A stretch of 64,000 bases of DNA from assembly GCF_000499845.2 (NCBI RefSeq), contig NC_023756.2, positions 35,894,970 to 35,958,969 of the forward strand, written 5' to 3'. The stretch comes from Phaseolus vulgaris (lineage: Eukaryota > Streptophyta > Magnoliopsida > Fabales > Fabaceae). The translations under genes and the position numbers were made by a program. Shown piece by piece: positions 53,158-63,551 of this stretch. How positions within the stretch are numbered: position 1 is the stretch's first letter; each line of letters begins with the position of its first letter. Below the pieces are notes generated by a model, which saw nothing but the letters and a program-made list of their open reading frames with translations, was not told the origin of the DNA and searched no databases.

Positions 53158-54248
53158 TGTAGAAGATAGAAAGCTTTGATGTGGCAAATCCTCATGAATC
53201 CTGAAGCTGTGTGATGTTTTAGGTTTAGGGTTTGTTGTGGGGTTTAGAATCTTTGTAAGATCAGTATTGAATCTCAGACAAAGCTCATTTCAACCTGTTT
53301 TAAAGATTAAAGTGTTTTTCCATTCAAAGGGAAAAACAACCGATTAAAGTTCCGAGATAATCGGTTGTTTGTCACTTAGCTGGCAAAGGAGTTTTGAATT
53401 TTTTTTTTTGAATCAGTTGTATAACTGACAAAACCATTCAATCGGTTAAATCGTGGTTTTAACCGATTAAATGTATGTGTTCATAACAGATTTTTGAAAA
53501 CCTGTTTTAATTGATTTGAATGTTCAAAACTGTCATCAACGGTAGCTTTTCAAGGATTATAAAATGAGTTCTCTTTTGAACGAAAAAGATTGATGAAACA
53601 GAAAAGATTGATACTCTTATTGTGAATGTTTTGAAGAGATTAGAAACTGTTTGTGAAAAAGGTTTTAGCAAGATTGCCTTTGAGCTTTGTTGTGTTTCAA
53701 AGAACTGATCAATAGGGTGTTGGTGTATTGTGATTCCATGTGTTTTCTAACCCTGTTCAAGTTCTTGTAAATGTTCATATTACTTTGTGTATAAACTGCT
53801 GTAAAATCGTGTAAAGTCAGTGTGATTTTGGCTTAAGGTGTGTGTTGTGTGCAAGGAGGGTGAGTAGGCTTTGTGGGATTCAAAGTCACCTCTTTGTGTG
53901 TGGTGTTTGTGTAATCTGTGATTGGTTGCATAGTGAATACTCAGTGTTTTGACTGAGGACTAGATGTAGCTCTGTGATAGAGTGAACCAGTATAATCTAT
54001 GTGTGTGATTCTCTCTATCTTTTATCTCATTAAACTGTTTGTATTTTCCGCTATCATAAACAACTGGTTGAATTGCTATTTTAACCGATTAAATTTATGC
54101 TATTTGTTTCTGTTTGCTATTTTAACATGATTAGCTTTCTAAATTTCTTTTTGGAGTTGATTGTTAAAGTTTCATTCTAAGCAAAGTATTTGTGAAAATA
54201 TTTTAAAAACAATTCACTCCCCTCTTGTTATAGCCATCAAACCTAACA
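53158..54248 (+). repeat. Copia E 3' LTR
   Basis: TGTAGAAGATAG ... CATCAAACCTAACA, partner of 40960-42055. The TATA-like TTATAAAATG is near 53557-53566. Confidence 0.92.
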
Positions 54249-54253
54249 GAAAT

Positions 54254-54720
54254 GATTCTAGAAGCCACCACAGCATACCTATCTGCCAATATTTTGGAAA
54301 TGATCTTAAATTTGAAATTGGCATTAGTAATGGGTCTGACATCTTTAATGGAATTAACACCTTGAATATTAGGAATGAGGGAGACCACATTGCTATTCAT
54401 CCTAGGAAGAATCCAATTTTGTTTAAAAAAACTGTTGAACAACTTTGCAAACACTTGTCCCAATAATCACCCTACAAGAATGATAGAAAACACCCCCAAA
54501 ACTATCTGGACTAGGAGCACTATTACCAATAAGATTAAAAACAACATTATTGATTTCCAAATAATAAGGGCATTTAATCAACATAATATTCTCCTCAAAG
54601 GAAACCATTCCATTAATACAAGTACCAATAAAATCTTCCATATTACCAGTAATGTGAGTATTAGGATTAAAATCAACATAGAGGTTTATATCAAAATCCA
54701 AAATATGATCCTTAATGAGC
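54254..54720 (-). pseudogene. LINE J reverse transcriptase, N-terminal part
   Basis: Residues NNVVFNLIGNSAPSPDSFGGVFY, then SLIPNIQGVNSIKDVRPITNANFKFKIISKILADRYAVVASRIIS are the start of a plant LINE RT. The next residues, SPNQYGFVQDRQIHDCV, are at 40954 and below, on the other side of E. Frameshift near 54423-54463. Confidence 0.85.
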
Positions 54721-55079
54721 CTAGGATCCTCAATAACACCATTATCGGTTTTTAATCTATGAATCCTACTAGAATTATTATTATTATGATTTTTACTACA
54801 TCATGAAAAAAACATTATTTTTTTCCCCATCTTTAAACCAGAGCATCCCTGCCTTCTCTTTCCAAAATAATTATTGATAATGAAGGGCATGATCAAGATT
54901 CTCTTTAGCATTCTTTTCTTGACTAATAAGCGTTTCAAGGACTGGTGAACTAGCAGTCTTCAAACTTTTCTGGATAGCAAGTAGGGAAGTTTGCTTAAGA
55001 ATCACTTTATTCTAAACATTACCAAAATAATTTTTATTCCAATTTCTAAGCTCAATTTTCAACCTTTTCAATTCATGTT

Positions 55080-55400
55080 GCAAAATATACATAAGACAAC
55101 CAACAACAATATCATCAGCCGAGAGAACAACATTAAAATCTCCAAAATGCATCAAAGGCCAATGAAAAAGCTAAGATCCCTCCATAAATGTCTTATAACT
55201 GAGTATGTGTTAGCTCCATATACCCCTGCAAAGCTAAAGGATTTATCACGCAAAAGAAAATTTACAGAAATAAACTGAGAATTAACCAAGGAATTTTGGA
55301 CAAGATTTGGGACAATCAAACACCAAAGCTTAGCAACTTTATTAATGAAAGGAGAATTAAAATTTTGAAAAGAACATCCAAAGCACAAGCGTAAGGCATC
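55080..55400 (-). pseudogene. LINE J endonuclease fragment
   Basis: FSFAGVYGANTYSVIRHLWRDL followed by HFGDFNVVLSADD, which matches the C-terminal half of an L1-type endonuclease (GDFN motif). A stop at 55152 separates the two pieces. Confidence 0.75.
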
Positions 55401-56100
55401 ATGGGTTCAACAATTAAAACAATAAGACGTTTATGTTGTTTAAGTAAATTAAACAACATCTCCACTGTTTTTTGATGTGTCAGGCCTATAGCATTACAAA
55501 AAAAAAAAAAACAAGAAACCTTGATTGCAACTTTTTGGATTGAACTGCCTCAATAGTTTTTTTGGATTTACCATCCCCTTTAGGCGGTCTACCGAAATTT
55601 CTAGTGGTGTGTACAATATCATCCTCATTACCACCAGCATTCTTCTAAACCTCACTATGATCAACTCAAAATTTTGATGCTACCTAATTTTCTGCAGTTG
55701 TATGCGCATTATGATGTAAATCAACAATTGAAGTTGGGATAGTTGGCTTCCAATATTAATGTCACCTGTAACATCTTCTTTTTCTAAACCTGCAAGAGAT
55801 GAATTTTGTAGAGCCAACATACTGTTATCAGGAACTAGAGTTTTGGCAGCAACAAGTGACTATTGCTTCATACGAGAATTCTTCCTTGGAAAAGATGGAA
55901 CAACAACAATATTAGAACACTGCATCACATGGTTGGTGATGCAATCCTAACTTGCATTGCTATGAGTCTTTTGTTTTGTATTTTGAGGTGCAGAATTAGG
56001 TGGGATTGGGTGGCAAAAATGAGTGAAAGAAATTGTAAAGTATTGGTGCATGGAGAATGATAATGAAGCTTAAGAGAGGTTAGGCCAACTCCTAAGAGGT

Positions 56101-56400
56101 TCCTTGCTAAAAAACTTAGAAATAAGGCTAGCAAACAGTGAGCTAAGAGACTAGTTCAGGCCGAAATTTTTGTAGCAGTTCAAGAGTCTATTCAAAGCTA
56201 ATTTACAAGGGGGTTAGCATCTTGTATTTATAGTGCTATGGGCATCCAAGGTTCAAGCTTTAACCCTAAAAACACTTCGCTCATAGAAGGACAAGTGACT
56301 CTCTCTAATTGGAGCAAATACTCTCAAATTAGAGGTTGACAAGTGTCCTCCTATAATTGGAGAGAATCCTCTCCATTCCCATGAAGACAAATGTCTTTTT
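56101..56400. other. Unassigned segment before copia G
   Basis: No ORF or repeat recognised. Contains several AATTGGAG / ACAAGTGTC motifs, possibly the LINE 5' region or a decayed LTR. Confidence 0.3.
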
Positions 56401-57832
56401 TGTTAGAATATATGGCCTTAAATAAGATGGGGGGGGGGGGGGGTGAATTGTTTATAATAGATTTTTGAAAACTTTTGAAGGTTCAATGAAATTCTATGTA
56501 GAAATCCAGAAGAGGAATCAAGTTAGCCAAGAACACAAACTGTTTCAAAGCAAAACACAGGAAAACAATCGGTTGTTTCTTCTAATCAATCGGTTGTTTA
56601 TACCAGTTAAAACTTAAACAACTTAAAAACAAAATTTAAAGGAGTTTAAGAGAAAGAGAAATGCACACAAAGAGAATTATTTCTCTTCCATCAAACACAG
56701 ATTGGCTTTTTCTTCTTCACTTGATGAGGAGATTTCATTTTCATCCTAAGCAATATAGGCTTCTTTGATTTCCCTTTCTTGCTTGCCTTCTTTATTTGGG
56801 CATTAAGCTTTCATATGCCGTTATTCTCCACAACCAAAATAAGTATAATTGTAAGGATTAAAATCACTAGTTTTCTTGTTTGCATACCTTTCTTTGTTGG
56901 ATTCTTTGTTGTAGTTTCTCTTCAAAAATTTGCTGAACTTTTTGGATAGCAAACTTATATTTTCTACCTCACTTTCATCACTTGAGTCTTGCTTGTTTTT
57001 GTTCTTGGCAACTTTCAAGGCTATGTTTCTTACATGTTTGTCTTCACTTTCTTGAACATTGAGTTTATTCATCTCCAACTCGTGTTCTTTAAGCTTTCCA
57101 AACAAGAAGGCTGTAGTTAAGGATGTCAAATCCTTAGACTCGGATATGGCAATAACTTTTGGTTGCCAAGATCTATCAAGACACTTTAGAATCTTGATGT
57201 TTAACTCCTCCTTGTCAAAGATTTTTCCAAGACTCATTAGATGATTGACTATGTGGGTGAATCTATTTTTGTAACTCAACAATTGATTCTCCTTTGAGCA
57301 TTCTGAACATCTCATACTCTTGTATTAGAGTATGGTTTCTTGCCCGTTTCATATCATTTGTCCCTTCATGGGTGACCTCTAGAGTATCCCACATTTCCTT
57401 AGCCGATGCACATTGTGAGATCCTAACAAATTCATCAGAGTTCAAAGCAGAGGTTATGATATTCTTGGCAATGCAATCAAACTTGGCCTTTTTATTTTTA
57501 GCATCAGTCCATTGGGACCATGGTTTTTCAATAGAAGCACCTTCCAAAACTGATAGTTCAAACCATAAAACAAAGGTGGCCTGTTAATTGAGGCACCCTC
57601 CCCAAAAGGTAGTTTTTCAACCATAGAAAAAAGATTTCGGATCGAAAAATTGAGTAACTACAAGAACTTAGCTCTTGAAGCCAATTGTTAGAATATATGA
57701 CTTTAAACAAGAGGGGAGGGGGGGGGGGTGCATTGTTTATAAGAGATTTTCAAAAACTTTTGAAGGTTCAATGAAATTCTATGTAGAAATCCTGAAGAGG
57801 AATCAAGTTAGCCAAGAACACAAATTGTTTCT
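56401..57832 (-). mobile_element. Copia G, deletion derivative
   Basis: Minus-strand copia with both LTR inner/outer ends recognisable: 56401-56690 (truncated 3' LTR) and 57686-57832 (start of the 5' LTR, then interrupted). The inside holds only gag. The rest of pol and much of the left LTR are deleted, with a direct LTR-to-gag junction near 56695. The primer site (minus TTGGCTTCAAGAGC) is at about 57684-57671. Confidence 0.8.
56740..57625 (-). pseudogene. Copia G gag
   Basis: Start near 57625 (MVEKLPFGEGASINRPPLFYG), KPWSQWTDAKNKKAKFDCIAKNIITSALN, ASAKEMWDTLEVTHEGTNDMKRARNHTLIQEYEMF, FTHIVNHLMSLGKIFDKEELNIKILKCLDRSWQPKV, and a first zinc-knuckle half (YTYFGCGE). Broken near 57545 and 57270, and it ends shortly after the knuckle. 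It is closely similar to copia H gag. Confidence 0.82.
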
Positions 57833-58416
57833 GTACCGCCCTGGTAGTCGGGAGTAATGACGTGGCGTCGAGCTATTATATAGGCGTGTTGGATGGGACA
57901 CTTGGCTAGCAGAAGGGGAGGAAGTCGGGGGGTTCGCGTAGTCGCCAGTTATTAAGTTGGCGTACTCCGATCTCCAGCATACCTGAACCGGCGGTCACCG
58001 GGTTGAAGATGAAGTCGCCAGATGCGAACCCAGGCGACCAAGTGGTTAGAGATCGCCGAAACAAGGACATCGCCGAAGATAAAGGCAGATGGTCATTTCC
58101 CAGCTAGCCAGAGAACGAGCTCGGGAGATAGCACACCTGAGCATACACGGTGAGACAGGTAGGGCAGATCATGAAGGTGGCCGGCGAGACCACAGGGAAG
58201 GTGTGTACGAAGGCACCCGAACTCGCCACCCAGAAGAGATCACGCTCCAAGGCAACTATGCACTGAGTATACCATGCATAAGTAACTTAGCCAAAGAAGA
58301 GTCAGAAGTAGCGCCCAAGTCAAGGATGCTCCAGATGATGGCACGTGTACAGTGGGATGCGAGCCACGTGTCCAGATGTGTAACTGCCAGGAGAGAGAAA
58401 GTGCCCAGGTATATAA
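57833..58416 (+). repeat. Gypsy-type LTR fragment (GC-rich)
   Basis: Begins TGTACCGCCCTGGTAGTCGGG, like the Tat-family LTR start TGTACCGTCCCGTATCCGGG. GC-rich with GTCGCC/ATCGCCG units and CACGTGTC at 58364-58371, ending at a TATA-like GGTATATAA where copia H inserts. The rest of this LTR should lie beyond the window. It interrupts the copia G LTR. Confidence 0.6.
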
Positions 58417-58621
58417 TGTTGAAGCTGGAGGAAGCTTCTTCCCTACCAAGGCTTGATGTGTGTTTGATGAAGAAAATGGCATGAGTGCTTTGAAGATTGT
58501 AATAGGTTTTTAGATTCATCTGTAATTAGGCTTGTAAGTGTGTATGATTGCCTTTTGCTGTGTAACCTATCCTAGATGCCTAACCAAGTCTAGATCAAGC
58601 ACATGGTGTGGTTAAATGGTT

Positions 58622-58850
58622 TTTGAAAAGTCTTTTGAAATGTTTTTAACAGTTTTAAAACAGTACACAAATAAATCTGTTTTATGGAGAAAGAATCTGT
58701 TTATTTCTTCTCTGTTAAAAAGGCTTTCGTTTTAATGGTTTTGAAAAGCTTTTTAAAATGGTTTTAACAGTTTTAAAACAGTACACAAATAAATCTGTTT
58801 TATGGAGAAAGAATCTGTTTATTTCTTCTCTATTAAAAGGCTTTTCTAAT
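58622..58850. repeat. 118-bp tandem duplication in copia H LTR
   Basis: Two near-identical units (CAGTACACAAATAAATCTG at 58661 and 58779). Confidence 0.92.
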
Positions 58851-59139
58851 TTCTGTTAAGGCACCAAGGGAAAGCTCAGTTCGTTATTTCAGTTAAGCTG
58901 AGCTGGCCTGTGTGTGATACTTCAAACTGTTTTACTGTGAAAGAACAGGTTCATTCCTTGGTGAGTTGAAAGGTTTTTCACAAGTTAGTTAGGGCTCCAA
59001 AGGTACCACTCAGACAGTTATTTCTGTTAAGCTGAGTTGGCAGTTTTCACAAAATAAATCTGTTATGTTCAAAACTGAATCTGTTGTTTTCTTAACTGCT
59101 TTTCAACTGTTTTTTGAAAAGAAGTTAGAAACTGTTTTC

Positions 59140-59147
59140 TATATAAA
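59140..59147 (+). promoter_or_regulatory. TATA box in copia H LTR
   Basis: TATATAAA in TTTCTATATAAAGAAAAG, about 980 bases before the LTR end. Confidence 0.6.
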
Positions 59148-60122
59148 GAAAAGTCTCTCTCACATGAAAAGGTGCTGAGGAATTACGCTTTTGACAGAGA
59201 TCAAACAATTTCCATGTGAGAAGAAGGATTGAAAAGAGTTTTTGAAAGGTTTCCAAAGAGATTTTCAAGTGTGCTTGTTCTAGGAAACCTTGAATCTTGG
59301 TGAAGGTGCTGGTGCAGTTTCTGCAGCAAATTGAACTACTGGTTTTGAGTTCTTGCATCTTCTTTTCAGGTGTAATCTTTCCTTTATTCTGTTTTGTAAA
59401 GGTGTATGTGTTAGTCACTCCTTGATAGGGTTTCTTGGAGTGCAAGGTGTGCTGAAATAGGGTTTTTCAGCATTGTATGTGGTGTTCTTGTAGGGTTCAA
59501 GAACTGCTGGTTTTGTAAGTAATTGGCACTGTTTTTAGTGAATTCCACCTTGGGGTAAGGTGAGACTGGATGTAGCTCTGTATGAGTGAACCAGTATAAA
59601 AACGTGTGTATCTTGCATTCTCATCCCTGCACTCTTTTCTGTCTTTGCTTAATCCTGTCAAGAACTAAATCTGTTCTTTTTAAATTGAATCTGTTAATTC
59701 TGGGTTAAGTGAAAATTGTTCTTCCTGTGTTGTTAAAGGTTTCTGATCATAAACAAGGTTGCTGCATATAATGGCTTAAGTGAATTGTGAACAAACTGAC
59801 CATTCATTAAAACCTGTGAAAGGAACATTTTTCTTGAGATCTTGTGTTGTGTAATTTTGGTTGATCTCTAAGCATAGCTATATCCTCTATCCTCACAAAA
59901 ATAAGCTGATCTGGTTCTGTTCTGATTCTCTGTTGATCACAATTTTACAGTGAACAAAATTCAGATTGTGCCAATACTGCTCTGAAAAATCAATCTGTTT
60001 CATGTAAAATCAATCTGTTCTTTTTGCCTCTGGAATACTGAAAAATTGTGTGTTCTTGCGAAAATTTTATAAGCTCAATTCACCCCTCCCCTCTTGAACT
60101 TAGACACTAATAGACCCAACAA

Positions 60123-60136
60123 TTGGTATCAAGAGC
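60123..60136 (+). other. Copia H primer binding site
   Basis: TTGGTATCAAGAGC one base after the LTR, initiator tRNA-Met half-type site. Confidence 0.85.
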
Positions 60137-60165
60137 TAGGGCTTGTATTTTGCTCAAGTGTGTGT

Positions 60166-61836
60166 ATGATGTCTGAGTTTAAAATGCCTTTTGCTGAAGG
60201 TGCATCTATTAATAGACCTCCTATGTTTGGTGGTGTTAACTATGCTTTCTGGAAAATCAGGATGAAGATCTTTATGGAATCTATTGACATGGGAATCTGG
60301 GATGCAGTGGTCAGTGGACCTTTTATACCTATGCAGGTTGTCAAAGATGAAACAATAAAGAAGCCTTGGTCTGAATGGAGTGAAACTGAGAAGAAGAAGG
60401 CCCAATATGATTCTTTAGCCAAGAATATCATCACCTCTGCACTGAATATGGATGAGTTCTTTAGAGTCTCTCAATGTAACTCAGTAAAGGAGATGTGGGA
60501 TGTACTAGAGGTGACTCATGAAGGAACTGATGATGTGAAACGGGCAAGGAAGCACTCACTCATTCAGGAGTATGAGCTATTCAGAATGCAATCTGAAGAA
60601 AGTATTGCAGATGTGCAGAAACGATTTACACATATTGTAAATCACCTCATTGGCCTTGGTAAAGTCTTTGATAAGGAAGAGCTCAACATAAAGGTATTAA
60701 AATGTCTTGATAGGAGCTGGCAGCCTAAGGTAACAGCAATCTCAGAATCCAGAGATTTATCCAAGATCTCCACTGCTGCACTTTTTGGAAAGCTGATAGA
60801 ACATGAGATTGAGCTGAAAAGATTGAAAGAACAAGAAACAGTGGAAAAGAAGGCCAAAGGAATTGCTCTGAAAACTACCATAGAACATGATGCAAGTGAG
60901 GAAGAAGGTGATCCAGAACATGATGAGACTGTGAGTCTGCTCACCAGGAAATTCAGCAGATTTCTTAGAAAGAAAAATCGTGACAGAACTCAGCAGAGAA
61001 AGAGGTATTCCAAACAACCTATTGATTCAAATTCTTCCAATTACACGTGTTTTGGATGTGGTAAACCAGGTCATATAAAAGCTGATTGTCCAAACAATCA
61101 AAGTAAAGAAAAATCAGCAAGCAAGAGGAGTGACAAAGGGAAAGGTAGAAGAGCATATATCTCATGGGAAGATAATGATGTATCCTCATCTAGTGATTCT
61201 TCAACTGAAAATGAAGAAACAAATCTTTGCTTCATGATGAATGATGAGGGATCCAACTCTAACTCAGTAAGTAATTTCTCCACTGATTCTGAAAACTATG
61301 ATCAACTGCTATTAGCCTTCAAGGAAACACATGATGAAGCAAACAGGTTGGCTGTTATGTGCAACAGATTAAATAAAGTAAATAAGGTACTTGAACCAAA
61401 GGTTAAAACTCTTGAAGAAGAACTGCACAAAGCTAAAACTGAATTAATTAGTCTTGAATTGACATGTTTGCATGCATCAATTAAAACTTGTGATAATTGC
61501 AAAAAGCTGGAAAAACAGGTTGAGTATTTGTTAAAAACACTTTCAAATTTCACTAAGGGAAGAGAAAATCTTGAAACCTTATTAGGTTCACAAAATGCTG
61601 TTTTCAATAAAAATGGTTTAGGATATAATCCTGGAATGAAAGGTAATGTGAAAAAGCTGTCAAGTTTCTTTGTTCCTTCCAAAACAGGTTTTTCCTCTTT
61701 TAGTAATTCAAAAACAATGCATACTGCAACATGTTTTTATTGTATGAAATCTGGTCATGTATCTAGAACATGTAAAGCTAGGAAATATTTTGTTCCTAAA
61801 GGTTTAGCCAAATGGCTTCCTAAGGAAAGGTGTTAA
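60166..61836 (+). CDS. Copia H gag
   Basis: Intact frame of about 556 codons from ATG 60166 (a second ATG follows at 60169); the open frame also extends upstream across the primer site, which is not expected to be translated. Order: EGASINRPPMFGGVNYAFWKIRMK, KKPWSEWSETEKKKAQYDSL (UBN2/gag domain), FTHIVNHLIGLGKVFDKEELNIKVLKCLDRSWQPKVTAI, knuckle 1 CFGCGKPGHIKADC, a Ser/acidic region, coiled coil (LLLAFKETHDEANRLAVMCN, TLEEELHKAKTELISLELTC), and knuckle 2 CFYCMKSGHVSRTC near the end. Two knuckles separated by a coiled coil is typical of SIRE-like gag. Confidence 0.92.
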   Translation: MMSEFKMPFAEGASINRPPMFGGVNYAFWKIRMKIFMESIDMGIWDAVVSGPFIPMQVVKDETIKKPWSEWSETEKKKAQYDSLAKNIITSALNMDEFFRVSQCNSVKEMWDVLEVTHEGTDDVKRARKHSLIQEYELFRMQSEESIADVQKRFTHIVNHLIGLGKVFDKEELNIKVLKCLDRSWQPKVTAISESRDLSKISTAALFGKLIEHEIELKRLKEQETVEKKAKGIALKTTIEHDASEEEGDPEHDETVSLLTRKFSRFLRKKNRDRTQQRKRYSKQPIDSNSSNYTCFGCGKPGHIKADCPNNQSKEKSASKRSDKGKGRRAYISWEDNDVSSSSDSSTENEETNLCFMMNDEGSNSNSVSNFSTDSENYDQLLLAFKETHDEANRLAVMCNRLNKVNKVLEPKVKTLEEELHKAKTELISLELTCLHASIKTCDNCKKLEKQVEYLLKTLSNFTKGRENLETLLGSQNAVFNKNGLGYNPGMKGNVKKLSSFFVPSKTGFSSFSNSKTMHTATCFYCMKSGHVSRTCKARKYFVPKGLAKWLPKERC

Positions 61837-61884
61837 TCATGCTGGACCCTAGACTAAAAGGGTACCATATGTGCTAAATCTGTT

Positions 61885-62198
61885 TTGTTGCAGAAAAACA
61901 GCAGGAGAAACCAGTGGTATCTAGACAGTGGCTGCTCAAAGCACATGACTGGTGATGTGACTCAGTTCATAAATCTGAAACTCAAAGCTGAAGGGCATGT
62001 CACATATGGAGATAACAATAGAGGAAAAATTCTTGGAAGAGGAGATGTTGGTACTAAAGACTCAACTACTATTGAAATGTCCTATATGTTGAAGGGCTAA
62101 AACATAGTCTTCTAAGCATTAGCCAGCTGTGTGACAAGGGATACAAGGTCAATTTCGAAGCAAATACTTGTACAATTTCAAATGAAAATTCTGGTAAG
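61885..62198 (+). pseudogene. Copia H protease and start of pre-integrase domain
   Basis: QWYLDSGCSKHMTGDVTQF (active-site D-S-G) and EGHVTYGDNNRGKILGRG. A small indel near 62075-62085 shifts the frame just before the LYVEGLKHSLLSISQLCDKGY-type segment, ending the first frame at 62100. The domain continues in the frame that opens at 62199. Confidence 0.85.
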
Positions 62199-63551
62199 GT
62201 GCTGTTCACTGGAAAAAGGGTAAACAACATTTATCTCCTAGACATTATTAAGAGCTGTTCTGAAAATGAGTGTTTGCTATCTAAAAATGATGAGTCATGG
62301 CTGTGGCATAGGAGACTAGCTCACATTCACACAAATCACTTGAATAAGCTAAAATCTAAGGAACTTGTTTCTGGCTTACCAAACATAAAGTTTCAAAATA
62401 ACAGGTTGTGTGATGCTTGTGTAAAGGGAAAACAGATTAGAACTTCCTTTAAGTCAAAAGATATGGTTTCTTCAAATAAAGCTTTGGATGTTTTGCATAT
62501 GGATTTGTTTGGACCATCTAGGACTGCTAGCTTAGCTGGAAATTACTATGCTTTGGTGATTGTTGATGACTTTTCAAGATATACATGGACTTTGTTTCTT
62601 GCTTCTAAAAATGATGCATATAAAGCCTTTAAGAAACTTGCTAAGGTTCTGCATAATGAGAATGAAAATAGGATAAAACAGATTCGTAGTGATCATGGGG
62701 GAGAATTTCAAAATGCAAAGTTTGATAAATATTGTGAAAAACATGGGATCATACATAGTTATTCTGCTCCTAGGACACCCCAACAAAATGGTGTTGTGGA
62801 AAGAAAGAATAGATCACTAGAAGAGTTAGCTAGGACTATGCTAAATGAATCTGGTTTACCTAAATATTTTTGGGCTGATGCTGTATATACTGCTTCTTAT
62901 GTGCTTAACAGAACATTGATTAGACCAATCCTTAAGAAAACTCCCTATGAATTGTATAAAGGAAGGAAGCCTAGCATTAGTCATCTTAGGGTGTTTGGCT
63001 GCAAATGCTTTGTTTTAAATAATGGTAAAGATAATCTGGGGAAGTTTGATCCTAAATCAGATGAAGGAATACATATTGGTTATGCTATAAATGGTCATGC
63101 TTATAGAGTATATAATAAAAGATTGCTTGCTGTTGAAGAATCCATACATGTTGTGTTTGATGAAACAGATTTTTCTGTGCCCAAATCTGTTGTGGATGAA
63201 CCTGGTATGGATGATTTAAGAACAATTATGCAACAGAATCAATCCAGTGAGCTTGATGCTACTAATCCAAATTCTGTCAAAGAATCTACTGTGAATGCAG
63301 GACTGCCTAAAGAATGGAAGACTCCAAGGGATCTCACTCTTGACAATGTGATTGGTAAAATTGAGAAAGGAGTCTCAACAAGGAATTCACTCAATAACTT
63401 CTGCAGAACAGTAGCTTTTGTGTCTCAGATTGAACCTAAAAACCTGGAAGAAGCACTGCAAGACAGCAATTGGATAACAGCAATGCAGGAAGAGCTAATC
63501 AGTTTGAATACAATGAAGTGTGGACTTTGGTTCCAAGGAAGCATGAGATGA
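62199..63551 (+). CDS. Copia H integrase and RT start
   Basis: 450-codon frame. HHCC zinc domain: His37, His42, Cys71, Cys74 (WLWHRRLAHIH ... LCDACVKGK). Catalytic triad: Asp102 (HMDLFGPSR), Asp165 (SDHGGEF) and Glu201 (NGVVERKN), D-X62-D-X35-E. KKTPYELYKGRKPSISHLRVFGCKCF and the linker follow, then RT start FVSQIEPKNLEEALQD. A one-base loss near 63498 (AGCTAATCAG) shifts the frame and ends it at 63551. Confidence 0.92.
   Translation: MLFTGKRVNNIYLLDIIKSCSENECLLSKNDESWLWHRRLAHIHTNHLNKLKSKELVSGLPNIKFQNNRLCDACVKGKQIRTSFKSKDMVSSNKALDVLHMDLFGPSRTASLAGNYYALVIVDDFSRYTWTLFLASKNDAYKAFKKLAKVLHNENENRIKQIRSDHGGEFQNAKFDKYCEKHGIIHSYSAPRTPQQNGVVERKNRSLEELARTMLNESGLPKYFWADAVYTASYVLNRTLIRPILKKTPYELYKGRKPSISHLRVFGCKCFVLNNGKDNLGKFDPKSDEGIHIGYAINGHAYRVYNKRLLAVEESIHVVFDETDFSVPKSVVDEPGMDDLRTIMQQNQSSELDATNPNSVKESTVNAGLPKEWKTPRDLTLDNVIGKIEKGVSTRNSLNNFCRTVAFVSQIEPKNLEEALQDSNWITAMQEELISLNTMKCGLWFQGSMR

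Larger units (their letters stand above)
40960..54248 (+). mobile_element. Copia E (SIRE/Maximus-like), host of copia F
   Basis: Inserted in the RT of LINE J with TSD GAAAT (40955-40959 and 54249-54253). LTRs are 40960-42055 and 53158-54248, with an initiator-Met primer site and a polypurine tract ATCAAATAGGGGGAGAT. The own internal part is about 6.2 kb without F. Gag-pol order is gag, protease, integrase, RT, RNase H. It is broken in most domains, with a large deletion in RT. Confidence 0.94.
54254..56100 (-). mobile_element. LINE J, 5' part
   Basis: Remainder of the LINE split by copia E: RT start and endonuclease remnants, degraded by frameshifts and stops. The 5' boundary is uncertain. 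Coding similarity fades above about 55400. Confidence 0.75.
58417..60121 (+). repeat. Copia H 5' LTR
   Basis: TGTTGAAGCTGGAGG ... ACTAATAGACCCAACA, 1705 bp. The start was fixed by comparison with the solo LTR terminus. It has many AATCTGTT-type motifs, a 118-bp tandem duplication, and the CAATTCACCCCTCCCCTCTTG block near the end. Confidence 0.82.

Noticed and set aside
58089..58484. 131-codon open frame as a gene
   Set aside because: It spans the junction between the GC-rich LTR fragment and the copia H LTR, with no domain.
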